From: Falsiroseomonas sp046052145 | Lineage (GTDB): Bacteria; Pseudomonadota; Alphaproteobacteria; Acetobacterales; Acetobacteraceae | Length of the DNA: 64,000 nt | Reading direction: 5' to 3' | Assembly: GCA_046052145.1 (NCBI GenBank) | Contig: JBJOMW010000002.1 | Location: forward strand, 124,001-188,000 | Shown: one piece after another, positions 15,492-23,184 of the stretch | How the letters are laid out: each line of letters opens with the position of its first letter | How positions within the stretch are numbered: the first letter of the stretch is position 1 | Made by a program: the position numbers and the translations under genes | Notes under the pieces: model-generated | What the model saw: the letters and a program-made list of their open reading frames with translations, nothing else | Told to the model about the DNA's origin: nothing | The model's database searches: none

Positions 15492-16802
15492 TCAGCCTTT
15501 CGGCTTCTTCCCCTTGAAGCCCCGCCCCGCCTTGGTCGCCTGCCGCCCTCGCGCGACCGCCAACGCGTCGTCCGGCACATCTTCCGTGATCACGCTGCCC
15601 GCCCCCACCAGCGCGCGCGCGCCCACGCGCACCGGGGCCACCAGCGCGGTGTCGGAGCCGATGAAGGCCCCCTCCCCGATCACGGTGCGGTGCTTGGCGA
15701 TACCATCGTAATTGCAGGTGATGGTGCCGGCGCCGATATTCGCACCCGCGCCGATATCGGCATCGCCGAGGTAGCTCAGGTGGTTCGCCTTGGCGCCGGG
15801 GCCGAGGACGGCGGCCTTGAGTTCGACGAAATTGCCGACATGCGCGTCGCGCTCCACCACCGTGCCGGGCCGCAGCCGTGCGAAGGGGCCGATGATCGCG
15901 CCCCGCTTCACGACGCAGCCTTCCAGATGGCTGAAGGCGCGGATCTCCACTCCATCCTCCACCACGACACCCGGCGCGAAGACGACATTTGGACCGACTG
16001 TGACATCCTGCCCGAGCACCGTGTCGTGGCTGAACACCACGGTTTCGGGCTGGATCAACGTCGCGCCACCATCCATCGCGGCACGGCGGAGGCGCCGCTG
16101 CATCTCGGCTTCCGCCTCGGCCAGCTCGGCGCGGGAATTGATACCGCGCAGCTCCGCCTCCGGCGCTTCCACGGCCGCGACGCGCACACCCTCCGCGGCG
16201 GCGATGGCAACGATGTCAGGCAGGTAGTACTCGCCCTGGCGATTGTCGTTCTTCACTAGCCGGAGCCAGCGGAAGAGCTGCGCAGCCGGGGCGCAGACCA
16301 CGCCCGCATTGCACAACCCGACGGCGCGCTCGGCCTCCGATGCATCGGCCCATTCGACGACGCGCGTCAGCGCGCCGGATGCATCGGTCAGCACGCGGCC
16401 ATACTTCGCCGGATCGGCCGGGCGCATCGCCAGCAGCACAAGCCCCGCGGATTGCCGCGCCGCCAGCAGCCGGCGCATCGTCTCCGCCCCGATCAGCGGA
16501 TTGTCTGCATAGAGAACGGCGACATCGCCGGCGAAGCCCTCCAGCAGCGGCGCGGCCTGCAGCGCCGCATGGCCGGTGCCGAGGCGCTCGGCCTGCACCA
16601 CGCTCGGATGCGGCGCGACGGCCGCTTCCAACCCCGGCATGTCGGGCCCCACCACGACGACGGCACGCTCGAAAGCCTGCTCGACCGAGGCCAGCAGGTG
16701 GCGGATCATCGGTCGCCCCCCGATGGGGTGGAGCGTCTTCGGCAGGGCAGAGCGCATACGCGTGCCGTGCCCGGCGGCAAGCAGGATGGCGGCGGCTGTC
16801 AT
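15492..16802 (-). CDS. glmU: Bifunctional GlmU (N-acetylglucosamine-1-phosphate uridyltransferase / glucosamine-1-phosphate acetyltransferase)
   Basis: Makes UDP-GlcNAc for peptidoglycan and lipopolysaccharide. The N-terminal uridyltransferase has ILLAAGHGTRMRSALPKTLH, LGTGHA and YADNPL; the C-terminal left-handed beta-helix has the hexapeptide repeats and NFVELKAAVLG, NHLSYLGDADIG and TITCNYDG, the acetyl-CoA end. Length (436) is slightly below the usual 450. The start at 16802 removes 21 spurious residues. It is divergent from gph, with 80 bases between the starts. Confidence 0.96.
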   Translation of the reverse strand: MTAAAILLAAGHGTRMRSALPKTLHPIGGRPMIRHLLASVEQAFERAVVVVGPDMPGLEAAVAPHPSVVQAERLGTGHAALQAAPLLEGFAGDVAVLYADNPLIGAETMRRLLAARQSAGLVLLAMRPADPAKYGRVLTDASGALTRVVEWADASEAERAVGLCNAGVVCAPAAQLFRWLRLVKNDNRQGEYYLPDIVAIAAAEGVRVAAVEAPEAELRGINSRAELAEAEAEMQRRLRRAAMDGGATLIQPETVVFSHDTVLGQDVTVGPNVVFAPGVVVEDGVEIRAFSHLEGCVVKRGAIIGPFARLRPGTVVERDAHVGNFVELKAAVLGPGAKANHLSYLGDADIGAGANIGAGTITCNYDGIAKHRTVIGEGAFIGSDTALVAPVRVGARALVGAGSVITEDVPDDALAVARGRQATKAGRGFKGKKPKG

Positions 16803-16882
16803 GCATCCCGCGTAATCCGCGCCGCCCGCCCCTGCAAGCGCATCGGTTGCCCGGAGGGCGCGCACGCCCTATCCGGTGCGGC

Positions 16883-17542
16883 ATGACACGTCTGGCCGTC
16901 TTCGACCTGGACGGGACGCTGGTGGACAGCGCCCCCGACATCCACGCCGCGCTGAATCGCGTGATGGCCGCCCGGGGCCTCGCCGGCTTCACCCTTGCCG
17001 AGGTCACCGCGATGATCGGCGATGGCGCGAAGGTGCTGGTGGAACGCGCGCTGGCCGCGCGCGACCGGCCGTTCGATGCGGGCGCAGTGGCCGAGTTCAT
17101 GGCCGATCCGGCGGCCGAGGGCGCCGTGGACGCGCGCGCCTTCCCCGGCATTCCCGAAGCGCTGGCCCGGCTGGAGGCCGAAGGCTGGCGGCTTGCGGTC
17201 TGCACCAATAAGCCTGTTGCGATGGCGCGCGCGCTGCTCGGCTCGCTCGGGCTGCTTGGGCGCTTCGCGGCCCTTGGGGGCGGCGACAGTTTCCCGACGC
17301 GCAAGCCCGATCCCGCCCACCTGCTGGCGACCATCGCCGCGGCAGGCGGCCTCAGGGACGGCGCGGTGATGATCGGCGATCACCACAACGACATCCGCGC
17401 CGCGCGCGGCGCCGGCATCCCCGGCCTCTTCGTCAGCTGGGGCTACGGACCGCGAGCCATGGCCGAGGGCGCGCCGATCATCGCCCGGCCCGAGGCGTTA
17501 CCGGCCGAGCTCGGCGCAGCGCTCGATCGGCTCCGCGCGTAG
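16883..17542 (+). CDS. gph: HAD-family phosphoglycolate phosphatase
   Basis: HAD hydrolase of 219 residues; the family removes phosphate from 2-phosphoglycolate formed by DNA repair or oxygenase activity. Catalytic motif I is FDLDGTLVDS, motif II lies in VCTNKP, motif III is the lysine in RKPDP, and motif IV is MIGDHHNDIRAA; the cap helix domain sits between motifs I and II. Assignment to Gph rather than another HAD enzyme follows from overall similarity and is likely. Its 3' end overlaps the convergent DUF3108 gene by 45 nt. Confidence 0.9.
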   Translation: MTRLAVFDLDGTLVDSAPDIHAALNRVMAARGLAGFTLAEVTAMIGDGAKVLVERALAARDRPFDAGAVAEFMADPAAEGAVDARAFPGIPEALARLEAEGWRLAVCTNKPVAMARALLGSLGLLGRFAALGGGDSFPTRKPDPAHLLATIAAAGGLRDGAVMIGDHHNDIRAARGAGIPGLFVSWGYGPRAMAEGAPIIARPEALPAELGAALDRLRA

Positions 17543-18304
17543 CAGCACCGCCGTCGCGGTGCCGAACCAGCGCGTGGGTATGTCCACGCGCACCGGCACC
17601 GGCGGCGCACCCGCATAAGGCGCTGCGATCCAGGCGGTGCCACGCTGGGGGGTCGCGGCTTCGCGCCCCTCGCCATCACGGCGGAACCCGGCGACCTGCC
17701 GCCCCTCGAAATCGCAGCGCAGCGCATCGCCGCTCCAGCCGCCGCGCCAGGGGAGCATGCGCTCCCAGCGCCCGTCGCCGGTGGTGAAATCGCTTCGGCG
17801 GCGACCGTCGAAGACCGGCGCCGTCAGCGTACAGCCCTGATGCCGCGCCACCTGACGCGAGAGCGCGGCAAGGGCCGAGAGCGCGTCCACCGTGCCGGTC
17901 TTCAGCCCCTCCGGCACGGGTTCCCGCTCCTCCTCATTCGGGGGCAGCAGTTCCAGCACACGCGGCGTCCCGCCTTGCCAATCCAGCGCGATGCGCCGCG
18001 GCCGGCCGCGCCAGGTGCCTTCGGAGACATAGTCTGCCGGCTGCGGCGCGGCGCCCGCGAAGCCGCCCGTGACACGGGTGGTCTGCTCGCCCGAGGCGAA
18101 GACCGCGGCGATGCCCCGCGTCCGCAGCCGCGTCTCCACCCGGTAGCCGTCCGACGCCAGGTCGAAGCGCGCCTCGAGTTCCATCACCACCATGCCGGCG
18201 GCATGCACCTCATAGGTCGCGCGCAGCGCCTGCGCCGCGGCGTGTGCCGGCACCAGAAGCAGAGAGACGAGAAAGGCGGCCGAGAGGTCAGCTAGGCGCG
18301 GCAT
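17498..18304 (-). CDS. DUF3108-domain exported protein
   Basis: A 268-residue protein with a signal peptide (PRLADLSAAFLVSLLLVPAHA after the initiator Met) and a beta-rich body starting LRATYEVHAAGMVVMELEARF, the pattern of the DUF3108 family of periplasmic proteins. Function is unknown; relatives may help outer-membrane or lipid processes. The start at 18304 was chosen because the longer frame to 18499 adds residues ahead of the signal peptide. The unusually AT-rich tract 200-250 bases upstream may hold its control region. Confidence 0.78.
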   Translation of the reverse strand: MPRLADLSAAFLVSLLLVPAHAAAQALRATYEVHAAGMVVMELEARFDLASDGYRVETRLRTRGIAAVFASGEQTTRVTGGFAGAAPQPADYVSEGTWRGRPRRIALDWQGGTPRVLELLPPNEEEREPVPEGLKTGTVDALSALAALSRQVARHQGCTLTAPVFDGRRRSDFTTGDGRWERMLPWRGGWSGDALRCDFEGRQVAGFRRDGEGREAATPQRGTAWIAAPYAGAPPVPVRVDIPTRWFGTATAVLLRAEPIERCAELGR

Positions 18305-18499
18305 GCCCGGCGCATAGGCCGCGGCTTCCCGACGGGCAAGGCAAAAGGTCGCGGCCCCAGCTTGGCGGATCCGGGACAATGAAGTTTTATGGGATACGCC
18401 GTTTAATGCCGAGCGCGCCTCACCCGGGTGCGCAAGGCCGACAAGGCCGGCTGCCCAGCTTCCGCCTATCGCCAACCATGCGCCCCAAACGCAGCTCAC

Positions 18500-18565
18500 C
18501 CTACTATTGAAATGATAGGATTATGGATAAATGCGATTAATGCGATTAATGCGATTAAATTGAGA
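18500..18565. repeat. AT-rich tract with three tandem 9-bp repeats
   Basis: Three exact copies of ATGCGATTA run from 18531 to 18557, inside a stretch much richer in A/T than anything nearby. It is preceded by CTAT-N7-ATAG (18503-18517), and a partial fourth copy (GAGATTA) follows. It lies between the end of the HTH gene and the DUF3108 gene, read toward one another's upstream side. It may be an operator, a short iteron-like array, or simply a slippage repeat. Confidence 0.7.
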
Positions 18566-19096
18566 TTATTCTTCCCGTCCGGCACGCACCGCGGCCGTGG
18601 ACGGCCCCGAAGAGGAGGAGAAGGCGAGAATGCGCGCCTGGTCCGCGATAAGGCGTCGTGCGGTTTCGGGGTCGGGGGCGCCATGCTCCGTACCGCCGGC
18701 CAGGCGCCAGATCCGCCGCGCCCATCGCGCGACCACCGCCGGCGGCACGGCGGGCTCGGTCGCCTGCATCGCATCCAGCAGGGATGCGAAGAGGCTGCCA
18801 AAGAGCTGGTCGAGTTCATCGGCCTGGAACGGGTTGGCCGGTTCGGCCGAGGGCGGCCGGCTGAAGCTATGGGGCGACACATCGGCTGGCGTGGCGCCAA
18901 GGGCGACGGACAGCCGCAGAATCGTCTCAGAATCGCGCGGCTGGCTGCGGCCAGTTTCCCAGTCCGCGACCGTTGCTTGCGACACCCCGATCATCCGGCC
19001 CAGCGCCCCCTGCGACAGCCTCGCAGTAAGGCGCCGTGCGCGGATCGAGCGCGCCCAGGGCGGCCGCTCGGTATCGAGAATCGTCCGACGAGGCAT
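18566..19096 (-). CDS. XRE-family transcriptional regulator
   Basis: A 176-residue protein with an N-terminal HTH: IRARRLTARLSQGALGRMIG, then VSQATVADWETGRSQPRD (recognition helix) and LRLSVALG. The remainder is low-complexity and Ala/Arg-rich with no recognised effector domain. An in-frame GTG at 19111 would add five residues; neither start has a strong ribosome site. It is divergent from a second small HTH gene, the arrangement of phage-like repressor/Cro pairs. Target genes are not evident. Confidence 0.78.
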   Translation of the reverse strand: MPRRTILDTERPPWARSIRARRLTARLSQGALGRMIGVSQATVADWETGRSQPRDSETILRLSVALGATPADVSPHSFSRPPSAEPANPFQADELDQLFGSLFASLLDAMQATEPAVPPAVVARWARRIWRLAGGTEHGAPDPETARRLIADQARILAFSSSSGPSTAAVRAGREE

Positions 19097-19111
19097 GGCG
19101 CGTGATCGCAC

Positions 19112-19155
19112 GGAGCGAGCGGCATGAGAAACTTGTTTTTTGGGTATAAATGGTC
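19112..19155. promoter_or_regulatory. Divergent promoter/operator between two HTH genes
   Basis: The short gap includes an AT-rich patch unlike its surroundings: a run of six T, then GGGTATAAATGG. TATAAA (19145-19150) is a good -10 box for the plus strand and would start transcription at about the second ATG of the small HTH gene (19156), implying a leaderless message. AAACTTG (19129-19135) and CAAGGTC near 19169 are possible partial operator half-sites. No -35 was found. Confidence 0.4.
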
Positions 19156-19452
19156 ATGAAACGACAAGGTCGTGGACCAACCCGCCAGAACCACATCACC
19201 GATCTCATCGCACGGCTGGGCGGGCAGCACGCGGTCGCCGCCGGACTGGGCCTATCGCAGGCGGCGGTTTCGGGTTGGGCGGTGCGGGGCTTCGTGCCCA
19301 GCCACAACATCCCGCGCGTCATCGCCTTCGGCCAACAGCTCGACCCGCCGGTGCGGCTCGCACCCTGCGATTTCTTCGCCATTGCGCCAAGCTGGACCCG
19401 TGGCGAAGCCTGCCCCTGCGCAGGGGTTGACCCCTCTCGCCCGACCCCCTAG
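19150..19452 (+). CDS. Small Cro/YdaS-like HTH protein
   Basis: A protein of 98-100 residues with one HTH: ITDLIARLGGQHAVAAGLGL followed by SQAAVSGWAVRGFVPSHN, as in YdaS/Cro-type proteins. Two ATGs are possible: 19150 (overlapping a TATAAA box) and 19156 (better if the message is leaderless). The last dozen codons overlap the predicted promoter of the following tRNA gene. It may repress, or be repressed by, its divergent partner. No toxin, integrase or other phage gene is beside it. Confidence 0.68.
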   Translation: MVMKRQGRGPTRQNHITDLIARLGGQHAVAAGLGLSQAAVSGWAVRGFVPSHNIPRVIAFGQQLDPPVRLAPCDFFAIAPSWTRGEACPCAGVDPSRPTP

Positions 19453-19455
19453 GAC
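19427..19455 (+). promoter_or_regulatory. Putative tRNA-Val promoter
   Basis: TTGACC (19427-19432), a 17-bp spacer and TAGGAC (19450-19455) lie 12 bases before the mature tRNA. The -35 is strong and the -10 weak. It overlaps the 3' end of the small HTH gene. Confidence 0.45.
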
Positions 19456-19466
19456 ACGCCGCGGAT

Positions 19467-19541
19467 GGGCGCGTAGCTCAGCGGGAGAGCATCGCCTTCA
19501 CACGGCGGGGGTCGTAGGTTCAATCCCTACCGCGCCCACCA
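19467..19541 (+). tRNA. tRNA-Val (CAC anticodon)
   Basis: A complete cloverleaf folds by eye. The acceptor stem GGGCGCG pairs perfectly with CGCGCCC (19531-19537). The D arm is GCTC/GAGC, the anticodon stem TCGCC/GGCGG encloses the loop TTCACAC (anticodon CAC), and the T arm GTAGG/CCTAC encloses TTCAATC. The CCA end is encoded (ACCA, 19538-19541). CAC reads GTG valine codons, heavily used in this GC-rich genome. tRNA 3' ends are frequent integration sites, but no duplicated 3' end was seen here. Confidence 0.95.
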
Positions 19542-19653
19542 TCCACACCCCACCGAACGTTGATGCGCGCCAATACGTGCATGCGCCTGCGCCGGGCCAC
19601 GCAATACGACAGTCGTCGCGGCGCCGGCCTTACCGGCCAGCGCCGCGATGCCC

Positions 19654-20223
19654 TCAGTTCGGCTGCGCGCCCGGGGGGCCGCGGCGCTCGCCGCCAGGGC
19701 CCATCATCCCAGGACCCATGCCCGGGCCGCGCCGCTCCTGGCGGTCGCCACGGCGCGTAACCTCCTCCCGCGTCAGCGCGCCATCGGCGTTGAGATCGCG
19801 GGCGCGGAACATCGCCTCCGCGAAGGGGCGCAACTCCTCGAGCGTCACGCGGGCATCGCCATTGGCGTCGAAGGCGCGGAACATCGCCTGGCCGCGCTGC
19901 TCCATGCGGGCCTCGGCCTCGGCGGGCGGCTGACGGTCGCCCATGCGGCTGCGGGCATAGGCCCGCATCTCCTCGAAGGTGACGCCGCCATCGCGGTTCG
20001 CATCCACCTCGGCAAAGCGTGCGGCGAGCCAAGCGCGGCCTTCCTCCAGCGTCACGCGGCCGTCATTATTGGCATCTGCCCGCGCGAAGGCTTCGCCGGC
20101 GGCGAAGCCGCCTGCGCCGCCGCGGTGGTGGCTGCCCTGCGCCAGGGCGGGATAGGTGAGCGTTGTGGCGCCGGCCACGATCAAGGCGGCCCCGGCGAGC
20201 AGGGCGATGCGGGAGGTCTTCAT
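19654..20223 (-). CDS. Exported EF-hand calcium-binding protein
   Basis: A 189-residue protein with a signal peptide (about residues 1-29, ending YPALA) and four EF-hand-like loops: DANNDGRVTLEE, DANRDGGVTFEE, DANGDARVTLEE and DLNADGALTREE. The tail is Gly/Pro/Met-rich. Such periplasmic proteins probably buffer or sense calcium; no enzyme domain is present. Start at 20223. A perfect 12-bp palindrome about 100 bases upstream may control it. Confidence 0.87.
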   Translation of the reverse strand: MKTSRIALLAGAALIVAGATTLTYPALAQGSHHRGGAGGFAAGEAFARADANNDGRVTLEEGRAWLAARFAEVDANRDGGVTFEEMRAYARSRMGDRQPPAEAEARMEQRGQAMFRAFDANGDARVTLEELRPFAEAMFRARDLNADGALTREEVTRRGDRQERRGPGMGPGMMGPGGERRGPPGAQPN

Positions 20224-20312
20224 CGGTCTCTCCTTCAGCCGGTCCGATCCGGCGATGGATGCAGCATGGAGCCCCCATGCAACGCGCCGATTGCGCTCCG
20301 CGTCTCCGCAGG

Positions 20313-20341
20313 TGAGGAAAGGTAACGTTACCGGTTACTCA
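20313..20341. promoter_or_regulatory. Palindromic operator-like site
   Basis: GGTAACGTTACC (20321-20332) is a perfect 12-bp palindrome followed by a further GGTTAC, flanked by nearly symmetric TGAG (20313) and CTCA (20338). It lies between the divergent-facing upstream side of the EF-hand gene and the 3' end of the M20 peptidase. The shape suggests a dimeric regulator site; the regulator is unknown. Confidence 0.45.
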
Positions 20342-20367
20342 TCTGCTAGCTCGCCCTGCGCCCGCCC

Positions 20368-21780
20368 TTATCCCCGGGGCGGCGTCCCGGGCTCGCCGAG
20401 GTCCCACCACAGCCCGGCGAAGGCCGCGATGCCGGCGCGAGCAGTGGATTTGAGCAGGTGCTCATCCGGCCCGTGCTGCTTGCAGCCATTGTAGCTGTGC
20501 GGCACCCAGACCAGCGGCACGCCAAGGTGATCCACGAAGACATCGCCCGGCAGCCCGCCCGAGGAATTCGGGATCACCTGCACGCGCTCGCCCAGGCTTT
20601 TCTCCATGCTGGCCTGGGCCCAACGCACCCAAGCGTGGTCGGGCGCGGTGCGGCTCGCGGCCATGCGCACCGCGGCGTTCTCAATCGCGACGAAGCCCAT
20701 GCCCAGCGCATCCAGATACGCGCGCAGCGCCGGCGCGAAGCGGGCGGGGTCGGTGTCCACCGTGTAGCGGATCTGGCAATGCGCACGCGCTTCCGGCGCG
20801 ACCGCATTCACCGGGTTCTCCGGCCGGCCGGCGACCATCGCCAGCACGATGAAGCTGTTCCAGCCATAGATCTTCTCGGCCGCCGTCAGCCCCGGCTCGC
20901 CCCAGCCGGCGTCAATGGTCGCAGCCCCTTCGCCGCCACCGACGGGGCAGCCATCCAGCACGGCACGCACCGGCGCCGGCACGCCGCCTGCGGGCAGCCA
21001 ATCGCGCACCAGGATGCGCCCGTCCCGGTCGGCGATGGCGGCGATGGCGTGGGACAGCAGGATCGCCGGGTCGCGCGTCAGCCCGCCCCAATGGCCCGAA
21101 TGCACGCCGCCCTCGCGCAGCTTCACGACAAGGTCGAAATGGAAGGTGCCGCGCGTGCCGGTGGCAATCGTGGCCAGCCCCGGCTCGACGCGCGGCCCGT
21201 CGGAGGCGATCAGCGCATCGGCGGCGAGTTCCGCGCGATGCGCCGCCACGAAGGCCGCGAGCCCCTTCGAGCCGCGTTCCTCCGCCATTTCCAGCACCAG
21301 CTTGACGTTGGCGCCGAGCTTGCCGCAGCGCTCCGCCAGCACGGCCTCGAGTGCCGCCAGGTTGATGGCGTGCTGGCCCTTATTGTCGGCGGTGCCGCGG
21401 CCGTACCAGCGATCCCCCGCATCGGTGACCACCCAGGGCTTGAGGCCCCCATGCCACTGGTCCTCCAACCCGCGCACCGTATCGCCATGGCCATAGAGCA
21501 GCGCGGTCGGCAGCGCAGGATCCTCGATGCGGGTCGCGACCAGGATGGGGCCAAAGCCGGGCTCTGGGTTCGGATGAATCCGCGCCTCGAAGCCAAGGCG
21601 CGCAAGCCAGGGGCGGATGCCATCTTCAAGATAGCGCGTGAGCGCCGGGGCGCCTTCCGGCTCCTGCGAGGTGGAGGGGATGGCGACAAGCCGCCCCAGC
21701 AGGTCCTGGAAGCCGCCCTGGTCGAAGAAAGTCAGGGCGCGCGCGATCGCAGCGTCACGGCTCGGCATGGCAGTCAGCAT
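20368..21780 (-). CDS. M20-family metallopeptidase
   Basis: Zinc-dependent M20 peptidase of 470 residues, probably a dipeptidase or carboxypeptidase. Metal and catalytic segments are LLYGHGDTV (His-x-Asp), YGRGTADNKGQ (bridging Asp), MAEERGSKG (catalytic and metal Glu), SDGPR (metal Asp), and the C-terminal HSYNGCKQHGPDEH histidine. The lid/dimerisation domain lies in the middle (VHSGHWGG). Two ATGs are possible, 21780 or 21768, neither with a clear ribosome site. Single gene; natural substrate unknown. Confidence 0.88.
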   Translation of the reverse strand: MLTAMPSRDAAIARALTFFDQGGFQDLLGRLVAIPSTSQEPEGAPALTRYLEDGIRPWLARLGFEARIHPNPEPGFGPILVATRIEDPALPTALLYGHGDTVRGLEDQWHGGLKPWVVTDAGDRWYGRGTADNKGQHAINLAALEAVLAERCGKLGANVKLVLEMAEERGSKGLAAFVAAHRAELAADALIASDGPRVEPGLATIATGTRGTFHFDLVVKLREGGVHSGHWGGLTRDPAILLSHAIAAIADRDGRILVRDWLPAGGVPAPVRAVLDGCPVGGGEGAATIDAGWGEPGLTAAEKIYGWNSFIVLAMVAGRPENPVNAVAPEARAHCQIRYTVDTDPARFAPALRAYLDALGMGFVAIENAAVRMAASRTAPDHAWVRWAQASMEKSLGERVQVIPNSSGGLPGDVFVDHLGVPLVWVPHSYNGCKQHGPDEHLLKSTARAGIAAFAGLWWDLGEPGTPPRG

Positions 21781-21851
21781 CCGGTTGCGAGGTCAGAAGG
21801 CAAAGGCTGCCCCCCACGCGGCGCGGGGTCCAGCCCCCGTAGCGGAGCGCC

Positions 21852-23006
21852 TCACCGCCCGAGCATCTGCCGCGCGATGATCAGCCGCATGATCTCATTC
21901 GTGCCTTCCAGGATGCGATGGACGCGGAGGTCGCGCACGATCTTCTCCACGCCGTAATCCGCAAGGTAGCCATAGCCGCCGAGCAGCTGCAGCGCCTCAT
22001 CCGCCACGCGGAAGCCCGTGTCGGTGGCGAAGCGCTTGGCCATGGCGCAGAAGGCGGTGGCGTCGGGCGCCTTCGCATCCAGCTTCGCGCAGGCGCGCCA
22101 CAGCAGCGTGCGCGCGGCTTCCAGCTCGGTCGCCATGTCGGCGAGGCGAAACTGCGTTGCCTGGAATTTTCCGACGCTCTGCCCGAAGGCTGTTCGCTCC
22201 TGCACATAGGCCAGCGCGATCTCGAGCGCGCGCTGCGCGCCGCCGAGCGAGCAGGCGCCGATGTTGAGCCGCCCGCCATCGAGCCCCGCCATGGCGAAGC
22301 GAAACCCCTGGCCCTCCTCCCCGAGCAGCGCGGCGGCGTTGACGCGCGCCTCCTCGAAAATCACCTGCCGCGTCGGCTGGGCGTTCCAGCCCATTTTTCG
22401 CTCATTCGCGCCGAAGGAGAGGCCCGGCGTGTCCTTCGGCACCAACAGCGCCGAGATGCCGGACGCTCCCGGCCCGCCGGTGCGGACCATGGTCAGATAG
22501 AGGTCCGACACGCCCGCACCGCTGATGAACTGTTTCACGCCATTCAGCACATAGCCTTCATTGTCCCGCTCGGCGCGGGTCGAGAGCGCGGCCGCATCGC
22601 TGCCCGCGCCAGGCTCGGTCAGGCAGTAGCTGGCGATCTTCTCCATGGAGATCAGGCTCGGCAGCCACGCTGTTCGCTGCGCGTCGGAGCCGAAGCGATC
22701 GATCATCCAGGCGACCATGTTGTGGATGGACAGGAAGGCGGAGATGGTCGGGCAGCCCGTCGCCAGCGCCTCGAACACCACCGCCGCGTCGAGCCGCGAG
22801 AGCCCGGCCCCACCGCTCTCCTCCCGCACATAGAGCGCGGCCATCCCGAGGCCAGCGGCCTCCCGCAGGACATCCACCGGCAGATGCCGCGCCTCGTCCC
22901 ATTCCTGGGCGTGGGGCGCGATTTTCTGCCGCGCGAAAGCCAATGCGACATCGCGCAATTCGCGCGTGGCCTCCGGCAGGTCGAAGACGGCCTCGTCGAG
23001 CGGCAT
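21852..23006 (-). CDS. Acyl-CoA dehydrogenase (isobutyryl-CoA dehydrogenase-like)
   Basis: FAD-dependent acyl-CoA dehydrogenase of 384 residues, of the short/branched-chain group that includes isobutyryl-CoA dehydrogenase of valine catabolism. Visible are SYCLTEPGAGSDAAAL (FAD/substrate segment), GVKQFISGAG, QLLGGYGYLADYGVEKI, and the catalytic glutamate in HRILEGTNEIMRL. A GAGGA site lies 6 bases before the start at 23006. The chain-length preference is inferred. No other valine-degradation genes are adjacent. Confidence 0.9.
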   Translation of the reverse strand: MPLDEAVFDLPEATRELRDVALAFARQKIAPHAQEWDEARHLPVDVLREAAGLGMAALYVREESGGAGLSRLDAAVVFEALATGCPTISAFLSIHNMVAWMIDRFGSDAQRTAWLPSLISMEKIASYCLTEPGAGSDAAALSTRAERDNEGYVLNGVKQFISGAGVSDLYLTMVRTGGPGASGISALLVPKDTPGLSFGANERKMGWNAQPTRQVIFEEARVNAAALLGEEGQGFRFAMAGLDGGRLNIGACSLGGAQRALEIALAYVQERTAFGQSVGKFQATQFRLADMATELEAARTLLWRACAKLDAKAPDATAFCAMAKRFATDTGFRVADEALQLLGGYGYLADYGVEKIVRDLRVHRILEGTNEIMRLIIARQMLGR

Positions 23007-23034
23007 GGCGGTTCCTCAGGTCTTGGGCAGGCCG

Positions 23035-23157
23035 GTCGCGCCCCCACCCGCCCTCGCTCCGCTCGCCACCCCTCCCCTGCGATGCGGGAGAGGGGACGAA
23101 GGGCGCAACCGGCTCCCTCTCCCGCGCAGCGGGGGAGGGTCGGGGTGGGGGCGCGAC
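23035..23157. repeat. Intergenic inverted repeat with GTCGCGCCCCCACCC ends
   Basis: A perfect 15-bp inverted repeat bounds the element (23035-23049 and 23143-23157). Inside are two further hairpins built on CCTCCCCTGC/GGGAGAGGGG-like and CCCTCTCCC/GGGGGAGGG sequences. It belongs to the same CCTCTCC/GGAGAGG style as the element at 13808-13935 and likewise sits between two minus-strand genes. Confidence 0.75.
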
Positions 23158-23184
23158 AAGCTGCCGGAAGCTGGCGCGCGAAGA

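Noticed and set aside
18531..18557. Possible CRISPR array
   Set aside because: The units are 9 bp and contiguous with no spacers; no cas genes are present.
18428..19105. Plus-strand open frame encoding Ile-Asn-Ala repeats
   Set aside because: The repeat in the translation only reflects the 9-bp tandem DNA repeat; the rest is antisense to the XRE gene.
19467..19541. Genomic island boundary with an att repeat at the tRNA 3' end
   Set aside because: No second copy of the tRNA 3' end was seen in the window and no integrase is present.
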